Part shown: piece by piece, positions 21,231 through 32,960 of the stretch
How the letters are laid out: each line of letters starts with the position of its first letter
Numbering within the stretch: the first letter of the stretch is position 1
Source of the DNA: Lunularia cruciata
Lineage: Eukaryota > Streptophyta > Marchantiopsida > Lunulariales > Lunulariaceae
Assembly (NCBI GenBank): GCA_948567375.1
Contig: OX419758.1
Location: 4,035,001 to 4,099,000, forward strand
Direction of reading: 5' to 3'
DNA: 64,000 nt
Position numbers and translations under genes: made by a program
Notes under the pieces: model-generated
The model's database searches: none
Seen by the model: only the letters and a program-made list of their open reading frames with translations
What the model was told of the DNA's origin: nothing

Positions 21231-21918
21231 TGTGAGCCGGCCTGTCTCTCACTCAGGATGAACCTCTGATGGCTATTATGGTAGCGCACCATGGACTAAG
21301 AAGGCAAGGAACCCGAACTCCATCATACTCCTCCAAGGCTAACACTCCAAGACTCAAGACATTGCTCACTAGAGAACTCAATGAGAGAGATAGTTGCAAA
21401 TGAAAGGATGATGAGTACCTCCTCACCCCTTGTTTATATACTTGTGAAATAGTTACTTACCAAAGTTACTAATTACCGTAGTAACTCAAGTTACTAGACT
21501 AAAAGTCAAGTAAAGTCAACAAGTAGAAAGGAATATCCATTCACATGGGCATATTCCCCTAAGCATGTGGTCTTATCTTGACCCAACCACTAAGTCAAGG
21601 ATTCCTTCACATGGGCTATCCTTGGAATAAAGAAGAATCCAAAAGAAAAAGGTTTGCGGGCCCAAGAGTTCTCAACTCTTTCCTCAAAGCCAAACACCTA
21701 GGAATAATGCCAAGTCAACACACTAAAATCCAAAATAGTGGTGCTCATCTTTTCTACTTCCTCTAAAGTAAGGTCCACTCTATCTTAGCTATGACTAACT
21801 TTAGCTAACCATGACTAATATAGAACCATCCTTTATCTCTATAAATAATATCTCTTAAGTACTTGTAATACCAAGCTAAATATCACAATACCACACACAT
21901 GCACAAATGGGTGTTACA
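21231..21918 (-). repeat. Right arm of E (LTR-like, minus orientation)
   Basis: On the minus strand it runs TGTAACACCC to GGCTCACA and is the inverted partner of 18,655-19,333. gacc precedes it internally (21,227-21,230) as well as following it (21,919), so this arm alone could also be read as a separate solo-LTR insertion. Confidence 0.8.
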
Positions 21919-22464
21919 GACCTTGAAATTTTGAAGGTTGAGACACGCTCCAGCAAGAAGAAGCGTGATCCCAAAGAACTGAGTATGACCTCGTCGTCTT
22001 CCCAAAAGGTGAAGAGACTATGCCCAAAAGCCATTCTTTCGGCCAAGGAGGAAAAGATCCTTGCAAAAGCCAAAGCTAAAGCCTTGCAGAAAGAATTAAA
22101 GGAGGCATTACTCAGGACTCGGGAATTGAGTTTGGAAGAGGAGAAAAAGATGAAGTCTCCAATTTTTCTTGCGGACATCCAATCCGAAGTAAAGGGTCTG
22201 ATCCAAGCCGAGGTAGGCCAACCCGAGGAACCTCGGGTCAAGACCATCAGCAAGCCCGTCACCATTTTGAAGCGTCCCGAAGTCAAGAGGGAACATGGAG
22301 AGATTGCGGACCCAAAGCCAAAGGCAAAGACGGAAAAATTGATAGGAGTTCCCCAATATGATATTGTAGCAGATCTGGCCACCACCAATGCCAACGTTAC
22401 ATTCAAGCAATTGTAGGAAGATAACAAGCTATACAAGAGACAGCTTAATTCGGCCCTCAAGAAG
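21919..22464 (+). pseudogene. Gag C-terminus and linker of A2
   Basis: Resumes in the same reading sense as before E (DLEILKVETRSSKKKRD). Lys/Glu-rich, predicted helical (KEEKILAKAKAKALQKELKE), with Pro-rich spacers. A TAG lies at 22,414. It leads directly into the protease. Confidence 0.8.
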
Positions 22465-23100
22465 GTGAGGTCAATGTCAAAGAAGGACTTGTCTGCTATT
22501 TATTGTATTGAACAAGAAGATTTGGGATCTCCCGAGGTAGACGTGGAGATTTCAGGGTGCATGATCACATCGATACCCATTGACTCTGGGTCCGGTGTGA
22601 ATGTCATGACCAAAGATACTCCAAATCAACTCGAGTATCATACATTTAAACCCACACCTCGAGTTTTGAAGTTTGCAGACCAAACCAGGAGACGGCCATT
22701 GAGCATGCTGTCAAACATTACCACGATCATTGGAGGGGTACCCTTCAAGTTGAATTACATTGTGTTGCGACCAGTGACAAAAATTGGTTACCCTTTGTTG
22801 ATCGGCAGACCCTGGTTGTACAGTGCCCAAGTTGTAGTGGATTGGCATCAGCAGAAGTTAAGATTCAAGGACATTTCGTCCAAAGATCAGAAGCTGGTGA
22901 CTGTGAGTTGGACAAAGGTTCCACATCTCGGGGAAACAAGTTTTTCGGAAGAGGAGGACAAATCCAAAGACTCATCGTCTTCGTCCTCAGACAAATCCGA
23001 AGACAAAGTCCAAGTTAATTACTTGGAATGCTACGAGGTAGATGTTGAAGATGAAGATCCATATGACCTCGCCTCGGGTGAACCCGACTTGAAGGAAGGA
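22465..23100 (+). pseudogene. Aspartic protease, A2
   Basis: Part of an open block 22,465-23,865. Residues PIDSGSGVNVM hold the catalytic DSG motif, and GYPLLIGRPWLYSA is the conserved C-terminal protease signature. It would cut the polyprotein. A Ser/Glu-rich acidic linker (SSSSSSDKSEDK) follows before RT. Confidence 0.88.
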
Positions 23101-24180
23101 GGTTTGATGGCCGCTCGCCTCGGATTAAGCCGAGTAAGCCATGTTGAAGGAGTCATCAACCCCGATGATTGTCAAGATGTGTTATTAACTGAAGGAAAAA
23201 TTTTAAAAATCTCAAAGACAGTCACTTCGGAGGAGTTGGCAGGATACATTGCCCTATTTATAGAGTTCCAGGATGTATTCGCCTGGTCGATTGATCAAAT
23301 GCCGGGTATTCCACAAGAATTCAGAGAACACCGGATTGATTTGGTTGAAGGTGCAGTTCCGGTTCGGCAGCGACAATACCGCCTGAACCCGAAGTACTCG
23401 CTTTTGGTGAAAGATGAAATCGACAAGTACTTAGGGGCCGGAATCATCTTCCCTGTCTTAAGCAATGAATGGGTCTCCCCCATTGTCATTGTCCCGAAGA
23501 AGAAAATAGGGAAGATCCGAGTGTGCCAAGACTTCCAAAAGTTGAACGCAATTACAAGGAAAGATCATCATCCCTTGCCTTTTATCGATACAATTTTAGA
23601 TCAGGTAGCTGGGCATCCTTGTTACAGTTTTCTCGATGGATTTTCAGGGTACAATCAAGTATCCATTCGAGAAGAAGACAAGGATAAAACTACATTCACA
23701 ACCAATTGGGGCACTTTCGCTTACAATCAAATGCCCTTTGGGTTGTGTAATGCTCCCGCTACTTTCCAGCAGATGATGAATTCAATCTTCAAAGATTTCC
23801 TGTGCAATTTGTGGAAGTTTTCATTGATGACTTTTGTGTGTTTGGGCAACGAGATGTACATTTAGATTACCTTTGCCAAATGTTTGAAAGGTGTCGTTTT
23901 GCCGGCTTGTCATTACACCCGGAGAAATGCTTCTTTGCAATGAAGGAGGGAATTCTTTTGGGGCATTGGGTGTCAAGCTGAGGTATTGAAGTTGATGTTG
24001 AGAAGGTTAAGATAATTGCAGCTTTGGAATCCCCGAAGAACATCCGGGAGCTGAGAGCCTTCTTGGGACATGTCGGATATTATAGACGCTTCGTGTCAAA
24101 CTATGCAGTGCTTGCTGCACCACTTACAAAGCTTCTGAAGAAATCCGAAGACTATCTATGGGAAGCAAATCAAGAAGAAG
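23101..24180 (+). pseudogene. Reverse transcriptase, A2
   Basis: EFQDVFAWSIDQMPGI, KKKIGKIRVCQDFQKLN, KDHHPLPFIDTILDQ, SFLDGFSGYNQV and MPFGLCNAPATFQ place it in the Athila/Tat group. A frameshift near 23,805 moves the active site FIDDFCVFG into another frame. The thumb region LRAFLGHVGYYRRFVSNY is open from 24,024. Confidence 0.9.
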
Positions 24181-24724
24181 CTTTCCAGGTATTGAAGAAG
24201 AAATTGGTTGAAGCACTAGTCATGAGGGCCCCAAAGTGGGACGTCCCTTTTCATGTGTATGTGGACACTTTGTCCATGGCCATCGGGGTTGTCTTAAGTC
24301 AGAAGGACAAGAAGAAGAAGGACTACCCGGTGTATTATGCCAGCCAACAACTTTCAGTTTCTGAAAAGAATTATTTGACGACTGAAAGAGAAGCACTCGG
24401 AATGGTGTATGCCTACAAGAAATTTCGTCATTATTTGTTGGGGTATGAGTTTGTCTTCTATGTTGACCATTATGCATTGCAACATTTGGTCAAGAAGGCA
24501 GATTTATCGGGACAAATTGCAAGATGGATCTTGTTATTACAAGAGTTCACGCATACTGTACAAGTAAGGAAGGGAGCTTCGCATCCAAATGTGGACTTCC
24601 TGTCCAGGTTAGAAACTCAAGACCAGGAGTGGAAAATTGACGATCGGTTCCCTGACAAAGAGTTGTATCACTTATCAGCAATGCAAAGTACAAGGTATGC
24701 AGCTGAATATAATATAATTATCTG
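24181..24724 (+). pseudogene. RNase H, A2
   Basis: VYVDTLSMAIGVVLSQ (first Asp), TTEREALGMVYA (Glu), FYVDHYALQHL (Asp) and HPNVDFLSRL are all present. Continuous with the RT thumb in the block 24,024-24,725. No in-frame stop before the end. Confidence 0.88.
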
Positions 24725-24748
24725 AATACACTTCATTGTCCTGAGGGG

Positions 24749-25982
24749 ATGGACCCGGAACAGCGGGCAGTCTTTCTCAGGAAAATGGGGCCGTACCAGC
24801 TTAAACACAACATTTTATTTAAGATGGGCGAAGACGAAGTACTTCGGCGATGCTTGGAGTCATACGAAGTAGGAGGAGTAATTGAATCTTTACACTCCGA
24901 GGCATCGGGAGGACACTATGCTCTGAAGAATACTGTAAAGAAAACTCTTTTGGCAGGGTATTGGTGGCCAACAATGTACAAAGATGTACATGCTCATATC
25001 CGAAGCTGTGATGCTTGTCAGAGAACGGGGAAGCCGACGGCTACTTCTCAATGGCCTTTGAGACCAATTTTGCCTTTGGCCCCATTTGAGAAATGGGGGA
25101 TTGATTTTGTGGGTCCCATTCAACTAGTGACCCGAGTCACAAGAAAGCGCTACATTTTAGTTTGCATTGACTATGCTACCAAGATGGTCGAAGCGGAAGC
25201 AACTTGCGGAATTTTTCTTTCGAAACATCATCTCCCGATATGGGTGCCCCCTGGAATTGGTCAGTGACCGAGGCACACATTTTTTGAACTCAGTAATGGA
25301 GTCGTTAACCAAGTACTTTCAGATTAAACATCGGAAGACGACTCCTTACAACCCAAAAGCAAATGGCTTAACGGAAAAAGCGAATGGGTTACTTTGTAAA
25401 ATTTTGAATAAGGTGACTGTCAATTATGCCTATGATTGGGATACAAAATTACCAGCCGTGTTGTGGGCATATCGAACGACAGAGAAGATTGCAACCAAAA
25501 AAACTCCATACTTCTTGACATATGGCTTGCATCCCATATTGCCAGTTGAATTTGAAGTTCCGACATATCGGGTTCTGTGCAAAGAACAAATGTCAGAAGA
25601 AGAAAGTCAGGATCTTTGGATTCATCAACTGATGTGGTTTGAAGAGAAAAGAGACGATGCAATGCAAACCACAAAAGAAGTACAAGCACAGAGGAAAGTC
25701 AGGCACGATAAGAGAATCAAGCCTATGACTGTACGAGAAGGGGATGTGGTTTTGTTATATGACAATTGCCGAATATTTTTTCCAGGCAAGTTGCATGTGA
25801 GATGGATGGGTCCCTATTGAGTTCTTCATCTTTACAAAAATGAATCCATGCAGCTTGTCGACTTGGAAGGTAATCCTTTTGCCACTCGAGTAAACAGGTG
25901 GAGAGTTCGGAGATATTGGACCATAGACTCAGAAGTTTCTAAGACACCCGAGATCTATGTTTGCAGGGACGCTCACATTTGA
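24749..25982 (+). pseudogene. Integrase, A2
   Basis: Zinc region with LHSEASGGHYALKN and CDACQRTGK, first Asp in GIDFVGPI, second in LVSDRGTHF, Glu in NPKANGLTEKANG. Near 25,200 a deletion of roughly 28 bp shifts the frame between the first and second Asp (compare 32,480-32,500 in A3). The C-terminal GPY-like part (FFPGKLHVRWMGPY) has a TGA after it. Pol ends DAHI-stop at 25,980-25,982. No chromodomain. Confidence 0.9.
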
Positions 25983-25993
25983 GGGAGGGGGTA
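25981..25993 (+). other. Polypurine tract of A2
   Basis: gagggagggggta overlaps the pol stop and abuts the LTR start TGTGGTGCCC, fixing the LTR boundary and showing that the downstream ORF lies within the LTR. Confidence 0.9.
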
Positions 25994-26407
25994 TGTGGTG
26001 CCCACATTTTTTTGTTTTTTTCAAAATAAAGGAGAAGAAGTGTATAGAGAAGTCGGATTGTGCCTGTATGGCCGAAGAAGGTGAAGAAAAGAGTCTTTGG
26101 GATGAAACCCGAAGTAAAGTGACTTCGGGTCATAAGGCAAAGTACTCGGAAATGCCCTGTCAGCATACAACCCGAAGTAAATTGTCTTTGGATCGGGGGG
26201 AGCTCAACCCGAGGTGAAGACCGTCTAAAAACCTTTCGTCGGGGCGAGAAATTCAAGAAGGGGCCGTTTCAAAACTGGTGGCTCATACGCGCAAAGGTTG
26301 ATTGACAGTGACAGATGCATGCCGGAGGTGTGATTTCTTGGTAGAAACTTGAAGTGACAAAAGACAAAGAAGCACAACTCTTTAAAAATTGAAACTGCAA
26401 TGACGAA

Positions 26408-28981
26408 ATGTTGAGCAATTTTCCTTTGCCGTTGACAAGTTGTCTTGCAGATGATCGGGGAAAGAGAAATAGAGTTGGACTCGTGGTAGTGCGTAAGGAA
26501 GAAGTCGCGAGAGTGAAATTGAGAGAAAGTGAGAAAGCAGAAGAGATGGGAGGAGGGAAGAAGAATTCCAAATTCGCGGTGAGAAATCATGCGATTCGGA
26601 GATTAGATGTAATAGCAAGGATCGAAGCCTTGAGCCGACTTTGGATAACCTTTCTAGCATGGAACTAGAACGTAAGTTTTCCAGGATTCATGACAGAAAT
26701 CATCGAGAGTAAGTGTCTCGATGGACCCGAGGAAGAAGGGAAGAGAGGAAATCCGGCTCGGTGGACAGAGTCAGATTGGAGACTTGTAGTCGGGAAGGAG
26801 GCGGGCTCGGAGCAGGGAGCCACGTTCTTGGGGAAAGGAGAGATAGCCCAAGAAACTCAGGAGGTGAGAGATGCCTTCTTGTCGAAGAGAACAAAGAATG
26901 GGTACAAGGTTGAGAGTTACAAGGATCCAGTGAAGAGAGTGAACGTGAGTGCTCTCATGGCAATTTTGAAGCCGGAGAGAACGACTTACATGATGAAACA
27001 CCAAGCGGTGTTCTTCCATAAGTTGTTTGCAAGAGAGCCTATAAATTGGGCGAGGTGTTTTCACAAGAGAACGAGGCAGATGGTGTGGAATCCGCGGGAT
27101 AAGTCGCCTCTACATTACATTGTGCCGTTTGCAGCACACTTCTACCTTGGGCTCAATTTGCTGAACTCGGCGGAGCGGAATTGGATGGTGTCGAACTTTC
27201 ATCCTGATGTGCGGAAGGAGGTCGATGTCGAGGAGCAGCAATATATTCTCCAAACCCAGAGCACGGACGACTACTACGTGAAGACAAGGAAAAACATAGA
27301 GGTCATAGTGAGTACCCTGACAAAGAAGAGGACTTGGCGAGCAGAAGCCGAAGAAAACAAGAAACCTTGGAAGATGCAGAGAAGTAACCCGAGGCAAGGA
27401 ATGGTGGTAATTGAGTCAGAAGATGAAGACTCAGAAGGCGAGGCCGAGCTCAAAATGGAGGACTCGGAACATGAGGAGGAACCTGAGCTGACACTGCAGA
27501 GCAGAGATACGAGCAGTGATAGTGAAGACGGTGGAGAGATGACCTCGGCGCCAGCGGCTGAAGAATACAAAGAAGAAGTGCAAGCCGAGGTAGAAGCCAA
27601 AGACAATACAGCACTTGAAGACAAAGTACCGATGCCAGAGGACAAGAAGATTGCAGTACAGCAAGGAGTTCACTCGTGACGTAAGGCAAAGTGTGAGGCG
27701 GGGCGGAGTCGAGTGAAGGCAGAGGTTGAAGAAAGCTCGGGCAGTGAGGCATCAATCCCAATACGAAGACTCCACAGAAGAAGGGGAGTATCAGGAGAAC
27801 ACAAGGAGAAAAGAGAGACCACTCCGCAGGGGGAAGAAGTTGCCAATGATGGAGTGGAGTACCTGCGAGAGGTAGTGTGCACGTTGTTGGTAAAGTTGGA
27901 GTAGAAGAAGAAGGAGATGCAGTCGACTTGTCCCAAGGTAAAGACTACATTGCAGGTGGTAGCAAGATTAGAAGAAGAGAACTCGGAGTTGAAGAGGAGT
28001 GTAACCCGAGGTGAGGAGGAGAAAGAAGTACTGCGAACGGAGGCAGTAGAGAGAAGTCAGGTAATTGAAGACCTGAAGAGAGAAGTGAGCTATCGAGAGG
28101 ATCTTGCGAGGAAGAGTGACATCACACGAGAGAGACAGGTAGCTGAATACAAAATCTTGAAGCAGCAGTTTGCTGATTCAAGAGTAGAGCTTATTCATGC
28201 TATGGCAAGGGTAGCAGCGAAGGATCAAGAGCTAGATAGAGTGATGGAGAGTATGGAGGAGAAAAAACAACTTTGGCAACAAGAGTTGGCTGTGCGGTAT
28301 AGAGAAGAAGAGAGATTACGAGAGTTACTTCGTAATCAGGAAGAGAAGATTGAACAGAAGGAGAAAGAGAAGGAAGCAGTGAAAGTTGAATTCGAGACAG
28401 AGTTGGCAATGTACCGAGAGGAATGGCTTGCAGATCGGGAACGAGAAAGGAAGACAAGATTGGAGCCATTACAAGAGATAGTCCTCAGGGTAAACGTGAT
28501 GTTAAGTACGGAGGCCAGCGTTTGAATTGAAGAAGCGCGTCTGCACGAGTTGAAGTTGTTGGTGCAGGAGACGAGGCAAAGACAAGCGAAGGACACTGAG
28601 ATGAATGCCTTGTTAATCAAATTAAGAACTCGTGTAGACAGAAAGGTTTTGGAGGTAGAGGATAACATTTCAATTAGATTAGACTTAGTGAAAGTAGAGC
28701 TAGAAAAACTTTGGAAAGATGTTAAAGCAAAACCCGAAGTAGATAACGTAAGAGTCCAAATGTCTTCGGAGTTACCATTAGAGACATTAGAGAAGAGTGT
28801 GTTGGGGGATAAGGAGTTAGATAGATTACCTGATAGTGCAATTTCAGATCAAGAAAGAGAATTACTGGATCTGGTAGAAAATGTAGGAGTTGTGAAACCC
28901 GAGGAAAATGTAGTAGGAAGTAAGATTACTTTGGGATCGGGTTTGAAAGCCAAGGAAGAAATAGACATTGGATTGGATTAG
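26408..28981 (+). pseudogene. U3-encoded acidic and coiled-coil ORF, 3' LTR copy of A2
   Basis: About 857 codons with four in-frame stops (about 26,666, 27,677, 27,901, 28,523). Order: N-terminal basic region; globular part (RLWITFLAWN, NGYKVESYKDPVKR, HQAVFFHKLFAREPINWARCF, AHFYLGLNLLNS); acidic region (ESEDEDSEGEAELKMEDSE) from about 27,410; coiled coil from about 27,960 (ERSQVIEDLKREVSYREDLA); a second helical block 28,550-28,900; end KAKEEIDIGLD. The length and layout are shared by all long A LTRs here. Function unknown; an env-like, movement or structural role cannot be chosen from sequence alone. Confidence 0.8.
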
Positions 28982-29096
28982 TAATAGATTTGAGATTTGA
29001 AGAGGCAGATATGAAGAGGTGCATTGTCATTTCGGATCTGCAGGTTAGAAGAGTTGTTGTTGAACGGTATAGTTGTTAGAACTATCGATTGCTTCA

Positions 29097-29106
29097 CTAT
29101 TTAAGA
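29097..29106 (+). promoter_or_regulatory. TATA-like box of family A LTRs
   Basis: ctatttaaga, with equivalents at 151-160, 5,039-5,050, about 11,585 (-) and about 38,515 (-). Its conservation at one fixed place, about 0.67 kb before the LTR end, supports a promoter role. It places the ORF in U3. Confidence 0.6.
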
Positions 29107-29772
29107 GTGGCATTCGCAGGAAATTGTTGTTCAGTGCTCATTATTTCTGAGAATAGATAAAGCAAAGTGCTGTGAAGCAATGCTTGTCGCTTGAGCTTGA
29201 TTCCAAGTATCAACTTTGTGATTGTGTTTGTGAGTGTGTGGAGAAATTCAAAGTGCAAGTCAGTGTGCTTGTTGGATGTTGGATCCATAGCCGTGATCTT
29301 CATTCTGTGTGTTTGATCTTGAGTGAAGTGCAATCGAAGCAATGCTTTGACAGATCTGAGAGGAATTGTAGTGTTGGTAGTATTCTGCATTTGTAAGTGC
29401 ATTGCAAAGTTGATGTGAAGCAATTTTGATCGAGGAAGTTGTGCCTTCAATGGAGGGGTGGAACACAATTCTGAGGTGAAGTCATTTTGCAGTGAAGTGC
29501 CATTTTCGGGAGAGCTTGAATCATCACAATCAAGATTGTTTGGAAAGATTTGATGGATTTGTGATTAAGGAGTGTGAATTTGTGACAAGACTACAAGTCG
29601 GTGCTTGTTACTCTCTTTTGGGTGTGGTTTCTACCTGAGAGATTGAAGACACAACCAAGAAGAACTGAAATTGTTACTTTGCTTTGTATTTGGACATTTC
29701 TGACTCGTATCTCTGCGGGAACGAACTTTACTTACCTGATTACCACAAAATGATATTTGCCGGGTTGTCACA

Positions 29773-31672
29773 ACTACACTAGTGGGTAACCCTTCTACAT
29801 CTTCATCTCTTGACCCACTCTTCTCCAATGTCTCCAATGGTAACTCCAAAGACATCTGCACTCCTATGTTATCTACTTCGGGTTTGGCTGTAACATCCTT
29901 CCGAAGTTTATCTATCCCCAACTTCACTAAGTCTAGTCTAATTGCAATATTGTCTTCTACCTCTAATATCTTTCTATCTACACAAGTCCTGAGACTTATC
30001 AACAGCACATTCAAATTGGTATCTTTTGCCTTGTCTCTTGCACCAACAATTTCAACTCGTGTAGCCTTGTCTCTTTAATTTGAACATTGGCCTATGTACT
30101 CAACATCGTGTTCATCCTGAGGAAAATCTCCTTCAACGGCTCTAATTGCATTTTTCTTTCTTGCTCTCGATCTACAAGCCAATCCTCCTTGTACATTGCC
30201 AACTCTGCTTCAAACTCGGCTTTCACCTTCCGAGTCTTCATCTTCTGACTCGATCACCACCATGCCTTGCCTCGGGTTTCCTCTCCTGGTCTTTCGAGGT
30301 TTCGTCTTGTCTTCGGCTTCACCTTGCCAACTTTGCTTCTTCAATTTTGGAGTACTCACTTCTATCTCCACATTCTTCCCCGTCTTCTTGTAGTACTCGT
30401 CTGTGCTTCTGCTTTGTAAGATGTACTACTGCTTCTCTTCATTGACCTCCCTTCTTAAATTGGGATGGAAATGCAACACCATCCGAGTTTGCTCCGCCAA
30501 GTTTAGCAAATTCAATCTGAAGTAGAAATGGGCTGCAAATGGCACAATGTAATGTAGAGGCGATTTATCCCTCAGATTCCACACCATTTGTTGAGTTCTG
30601 CCATAGAAACACCTCACCTAATTAATTGGTTCTCCTGCAAACAATTTGTGAAAGAATACCGCTTGGTGTTTCATCACATAGGTTGTTCTCTCCGGCTTCA
30701 AGATTGCCATTAGAGCACTCACAATTCCTTTCTTGACAAGATCTTTATAGCTCTCGACTTTGTATCCATTCTTCGTCCGCTTTGACGACAATGCATCTCT
30801 CACTTCTTGGGTTTCTTTGGCTATCTCTCCCTTCCCCAAGAACGTGGCACCCTACTCCGGGCCTGCTTCCTTCCTGAGTACTAGTCTCCAATCCGACTCT
30901 GTCCAGCGAGCCGGATTTCCTCTCTTCCCTTCTTCCTCAAGCCCATCAAGACACTTGCTCTTGATGATCTCAGTGATGAAACCTGGAAAACTAATATTCC
31001 AGTTCCATGCCAAGAATGTAATCTGAAGTCGGCTCAAGACTTCTATTCTTGCGATTATGTCTAACCTCCAAATTGCATGATTCCTCACTGCAAATTTGGA
31101 GTTCTTCTTTCCTCCTCCTATCTCTCCTACTTTCTCACTATCTCTCGGTTTCACTCTCTGGACTTCTCCCTTACACACTAGCACGTCTCCAACTCTATTT
31201 CGCTTCCCACGATCACCTGTAGGTTGACTTCTCAACGGCAAAGGAAAATTGCTATACATTACTTCGTCGCGAGCTCAATTTTTATAGAGTTGCACTTTCT
31301 TTGTCTTTCTTCACTTTGAGTTTCTACCGAGAAATCACACCTCTTGCATGCACCTGTCATTGTCAATCAAACTTCGCGCGTATGGGCCGGCAGTTTTGAA
31401 CGGTCCCTTCTTGAATTTCTTGCCCCGACAAAAGTTTGTTAGACTGACTTGGCCTTGAGTTGAGCTCCCCTCGATACGAAGACTCCTTACTTTGGGTTGT
31501 ATGCTGACAGGGCATTTCCAAGTACTTTGCCTCATGACCCAAAGTCACTTTACTTTGGGTTTCATCCTGAAGACTCTTTTCTTTGCCTTCTTCAGCCATA
31601 CAGGCGCAATCCGACTCCTTTATACACTTATTCTTCTTTATTTTGAAAAAAACAAAAAATGTGGGCACCACA
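29773..31672 (-). repeat. 3' LTR of A3, first segment
   Basis: On the minus strand this starts TGTGGTGCCCACATTTTTTG at 31,672, right after the polypurine tract (31,673-31,690), and is cut by A2. Near 30,225 it has an internal deletion joining the acidic region of the U3 ORF to a later coiled-coil part. Confidence 0.88.
29778..31259 (-). pseudogene. U3-encoded ORF in the A3 3' LTR, split by A2
   Basis: Starts MYSNFPLPLRSQP at 31,259 and keeps GGGKKNSKFAVRNHAI, SRLQITFLAWNWNISF and NGYKVESYKDLVKKG. A deletion near 30,225 removes most of the coiled coil. The tail (FKAELAMYKED-like, RTCVDRKILEVEDNIAIRLDL) runs to the A2 insertion at 29,777 and ends at 13,501 beyond A2. Open blocks: 30,852-31,259, 30,618-30,839, 29,631-30,014 (the last partly A2 sequence). 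Confidence 0.75.
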
Positions 31673-31683
31673 TACCCCCTCCC

Positions 31684-32960
31684 TCAAATGTGAGCATCCT
31701 CGCAAACATAGACCTCGGGTGTCTTTGAGACTTCCAAGTCTATGGTCCAATATCACCAAACTCTCCACATGTTTACTCGAGTGGCAAAAGGATTACCTTC
31801 CAAGTCTACAAGCTACATGGACCCATTTTCATAAAGATGAAGAACTCGATAGGGACCCATCCATCTCAAATGCAACTTGCCTGGAAAAAATATTCGGCGA
31901 TTGTCATATAACAAGACCAAATCCCCTTCATGTATAGCTACAGGCTTGATTCTGTTATTGTGCCTGACTTTCCTCTGTGCTTGTACTTCTTTCGTGGTTT
32001 GCATTGCATCATCTTTTTTCTCTTCTAACCACATCAGTTGATGAATCCAAAGATCCTGACTTTCTTCTTCCGACATTCGTTCTTCACAAAGAATCCAATA
32101 TGTTGGCACTTCAAATTCAATTGGCAGTATAGGATGCAAACCATATGTCAAGAAGTATGGATTTTGTTTGGTTGTAATCTTTTATGTTGTTTGATAGGCC
32201 CACAACGCAGCTGGTAATTTTGTATCCCAGTCATAGGCATAATTGACAGTCACCTTATTCAAAATTTTGCAAAGTAACCCATTCGCCTTTTCCGTTAAGC
32301 CATTTGCTTTTGGGTTATAAGGAGTCGTCTTTTGATGTTTAATCTGAAAGTACTTGGTTAATGCCTCCATTACAGAGTTCAAAAAATGTGTTCCGCGGTC
32401 ATTGACCAATTCCAGAGGACACCCATATCGGAAGATGATGTTTCAAAAGAAAAATTCTGCCATAGTTTCAGCATCATCTCTACGAGTTGCTTCAGCTTTG
32501 ACCATCTTGGTAGCATAGTCAGTGCAAACCAAAATGTATCACTTTCTTGTGACTTGGATCACTAGTTGAATGGGACCCACAAAATCAATCCCCCATTTCT
32601 CAAATGGGGCCAAAGGCAAAATTGGTCTCAAATACCATTGAGAAGTAGCCGTCGGCTTCCCCGTTCTCTGACAAGCATCACAGCTTCGGATATGAGCATG
32701 CACGTCTTTGTACATTGTAGGCGACCAATACCCTGCTGAAAGAATTTTCTTTACAGTATTTCTTCAGAGCATAGTGTCCTCCCGATGCTTCAGAGTGTAA
32801 AGATTCAATCACTTCTCCTACTTCGTATGACTCCAAGCATTGCCAAAGTACTTTGTCTTTGCCCATCTTAAATAAAATGTTGTGCTTGAGCTGGTACGGC
32901 CCCATTTTCTTGAGAAAGACTGCCCTCTGCTCCGGGTCCATCCCTTTAGGACAATAGAGA
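31684..32960 (-). pseudogene. Integrase, A3
   Basis: The tail of the zinc region is frameshifted near 32,740. Second Asp in LVNDRGTHF (about 32,400), Glu in NPKANGLTEKANG (about 32,300), C-terminus FFPGKLHLRWMGPYRVLHL (about 31,850), pol stop at 31,684-31,686. First Asp region near 32,590. Stops at about 32,180 and 32,440 break it. No chromodomain. Confidence 0.87.

Larger units (their letters stand above)
18655..21918. mobile_element. Element E: inverted LTR-like arms around a chimeric chromovirus interior
   Basis: A 3.26-kb insertion in A2 between direct repeats gacc (18,651-18,654; 21,919-21,922). The empty site is preserved in A3 near 35,760. Two ~680-bp arms in opposite orientation have LTR-like ends (TGTAACACCC..GGCTCACA). 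The interior joins a minus-strand gag start, primer site and short LTR (19,334-~20,080) to plus-strand PR and RT fragments (~20,085-21,230). No transposase is seen. It is most simply a rearranged retrotransposon derivative, possibly moved by proteins of other elements. Confidence 0.75.
13645..29772 (+). mobile_element. Element A2, complete Athila/Tat-like retrotransposon
   Basis: 16.1 kb between perfect 5-bp target duplications; 12.9 kb without nested E. It carries a 5' LTR (13,645-16,583), primer site, gag, E insertion, rest of gag, protease, RT, RNase H, integrase, polypurine tract and 3' LTR (25,994-29,772). Pol resembles Athila/Tat (KDHHPLPFIDTILDQ, MPFGLCNAPATFQ) and lacks a chromodomain. 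Frameshifts in RT and IN and a promoter-removing deletion in the 5' LTR make it non-autonomous today. It is the youngest large A element here judging by CpG retention and shorter decay. Confidence 0.93.
25994..29772 (+). repeat. 3' LTR of A2 (3.78 kb, reference copy)
   Basis: TGTGGTGCCCACATTTTTTT to GCCGGGTTGTCACA, followed by the target duplication actac. About 3.1 kb precedes the TATA-like box, so the U3 is exceptionally long and holds an ORF. The last 0.65 kb is the part most conserved among A LTRs. Confidence 0.93.

Noticed and set aside
18655..21918. DNA transposon or MITE with ~680-bp terminal inverted repeats
   Set aside because: Arm ends are TG..CA with an LTR-like TATA box, the duplication is 4-5 bp, and the interior is retroelement pol. 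No transposase is present.
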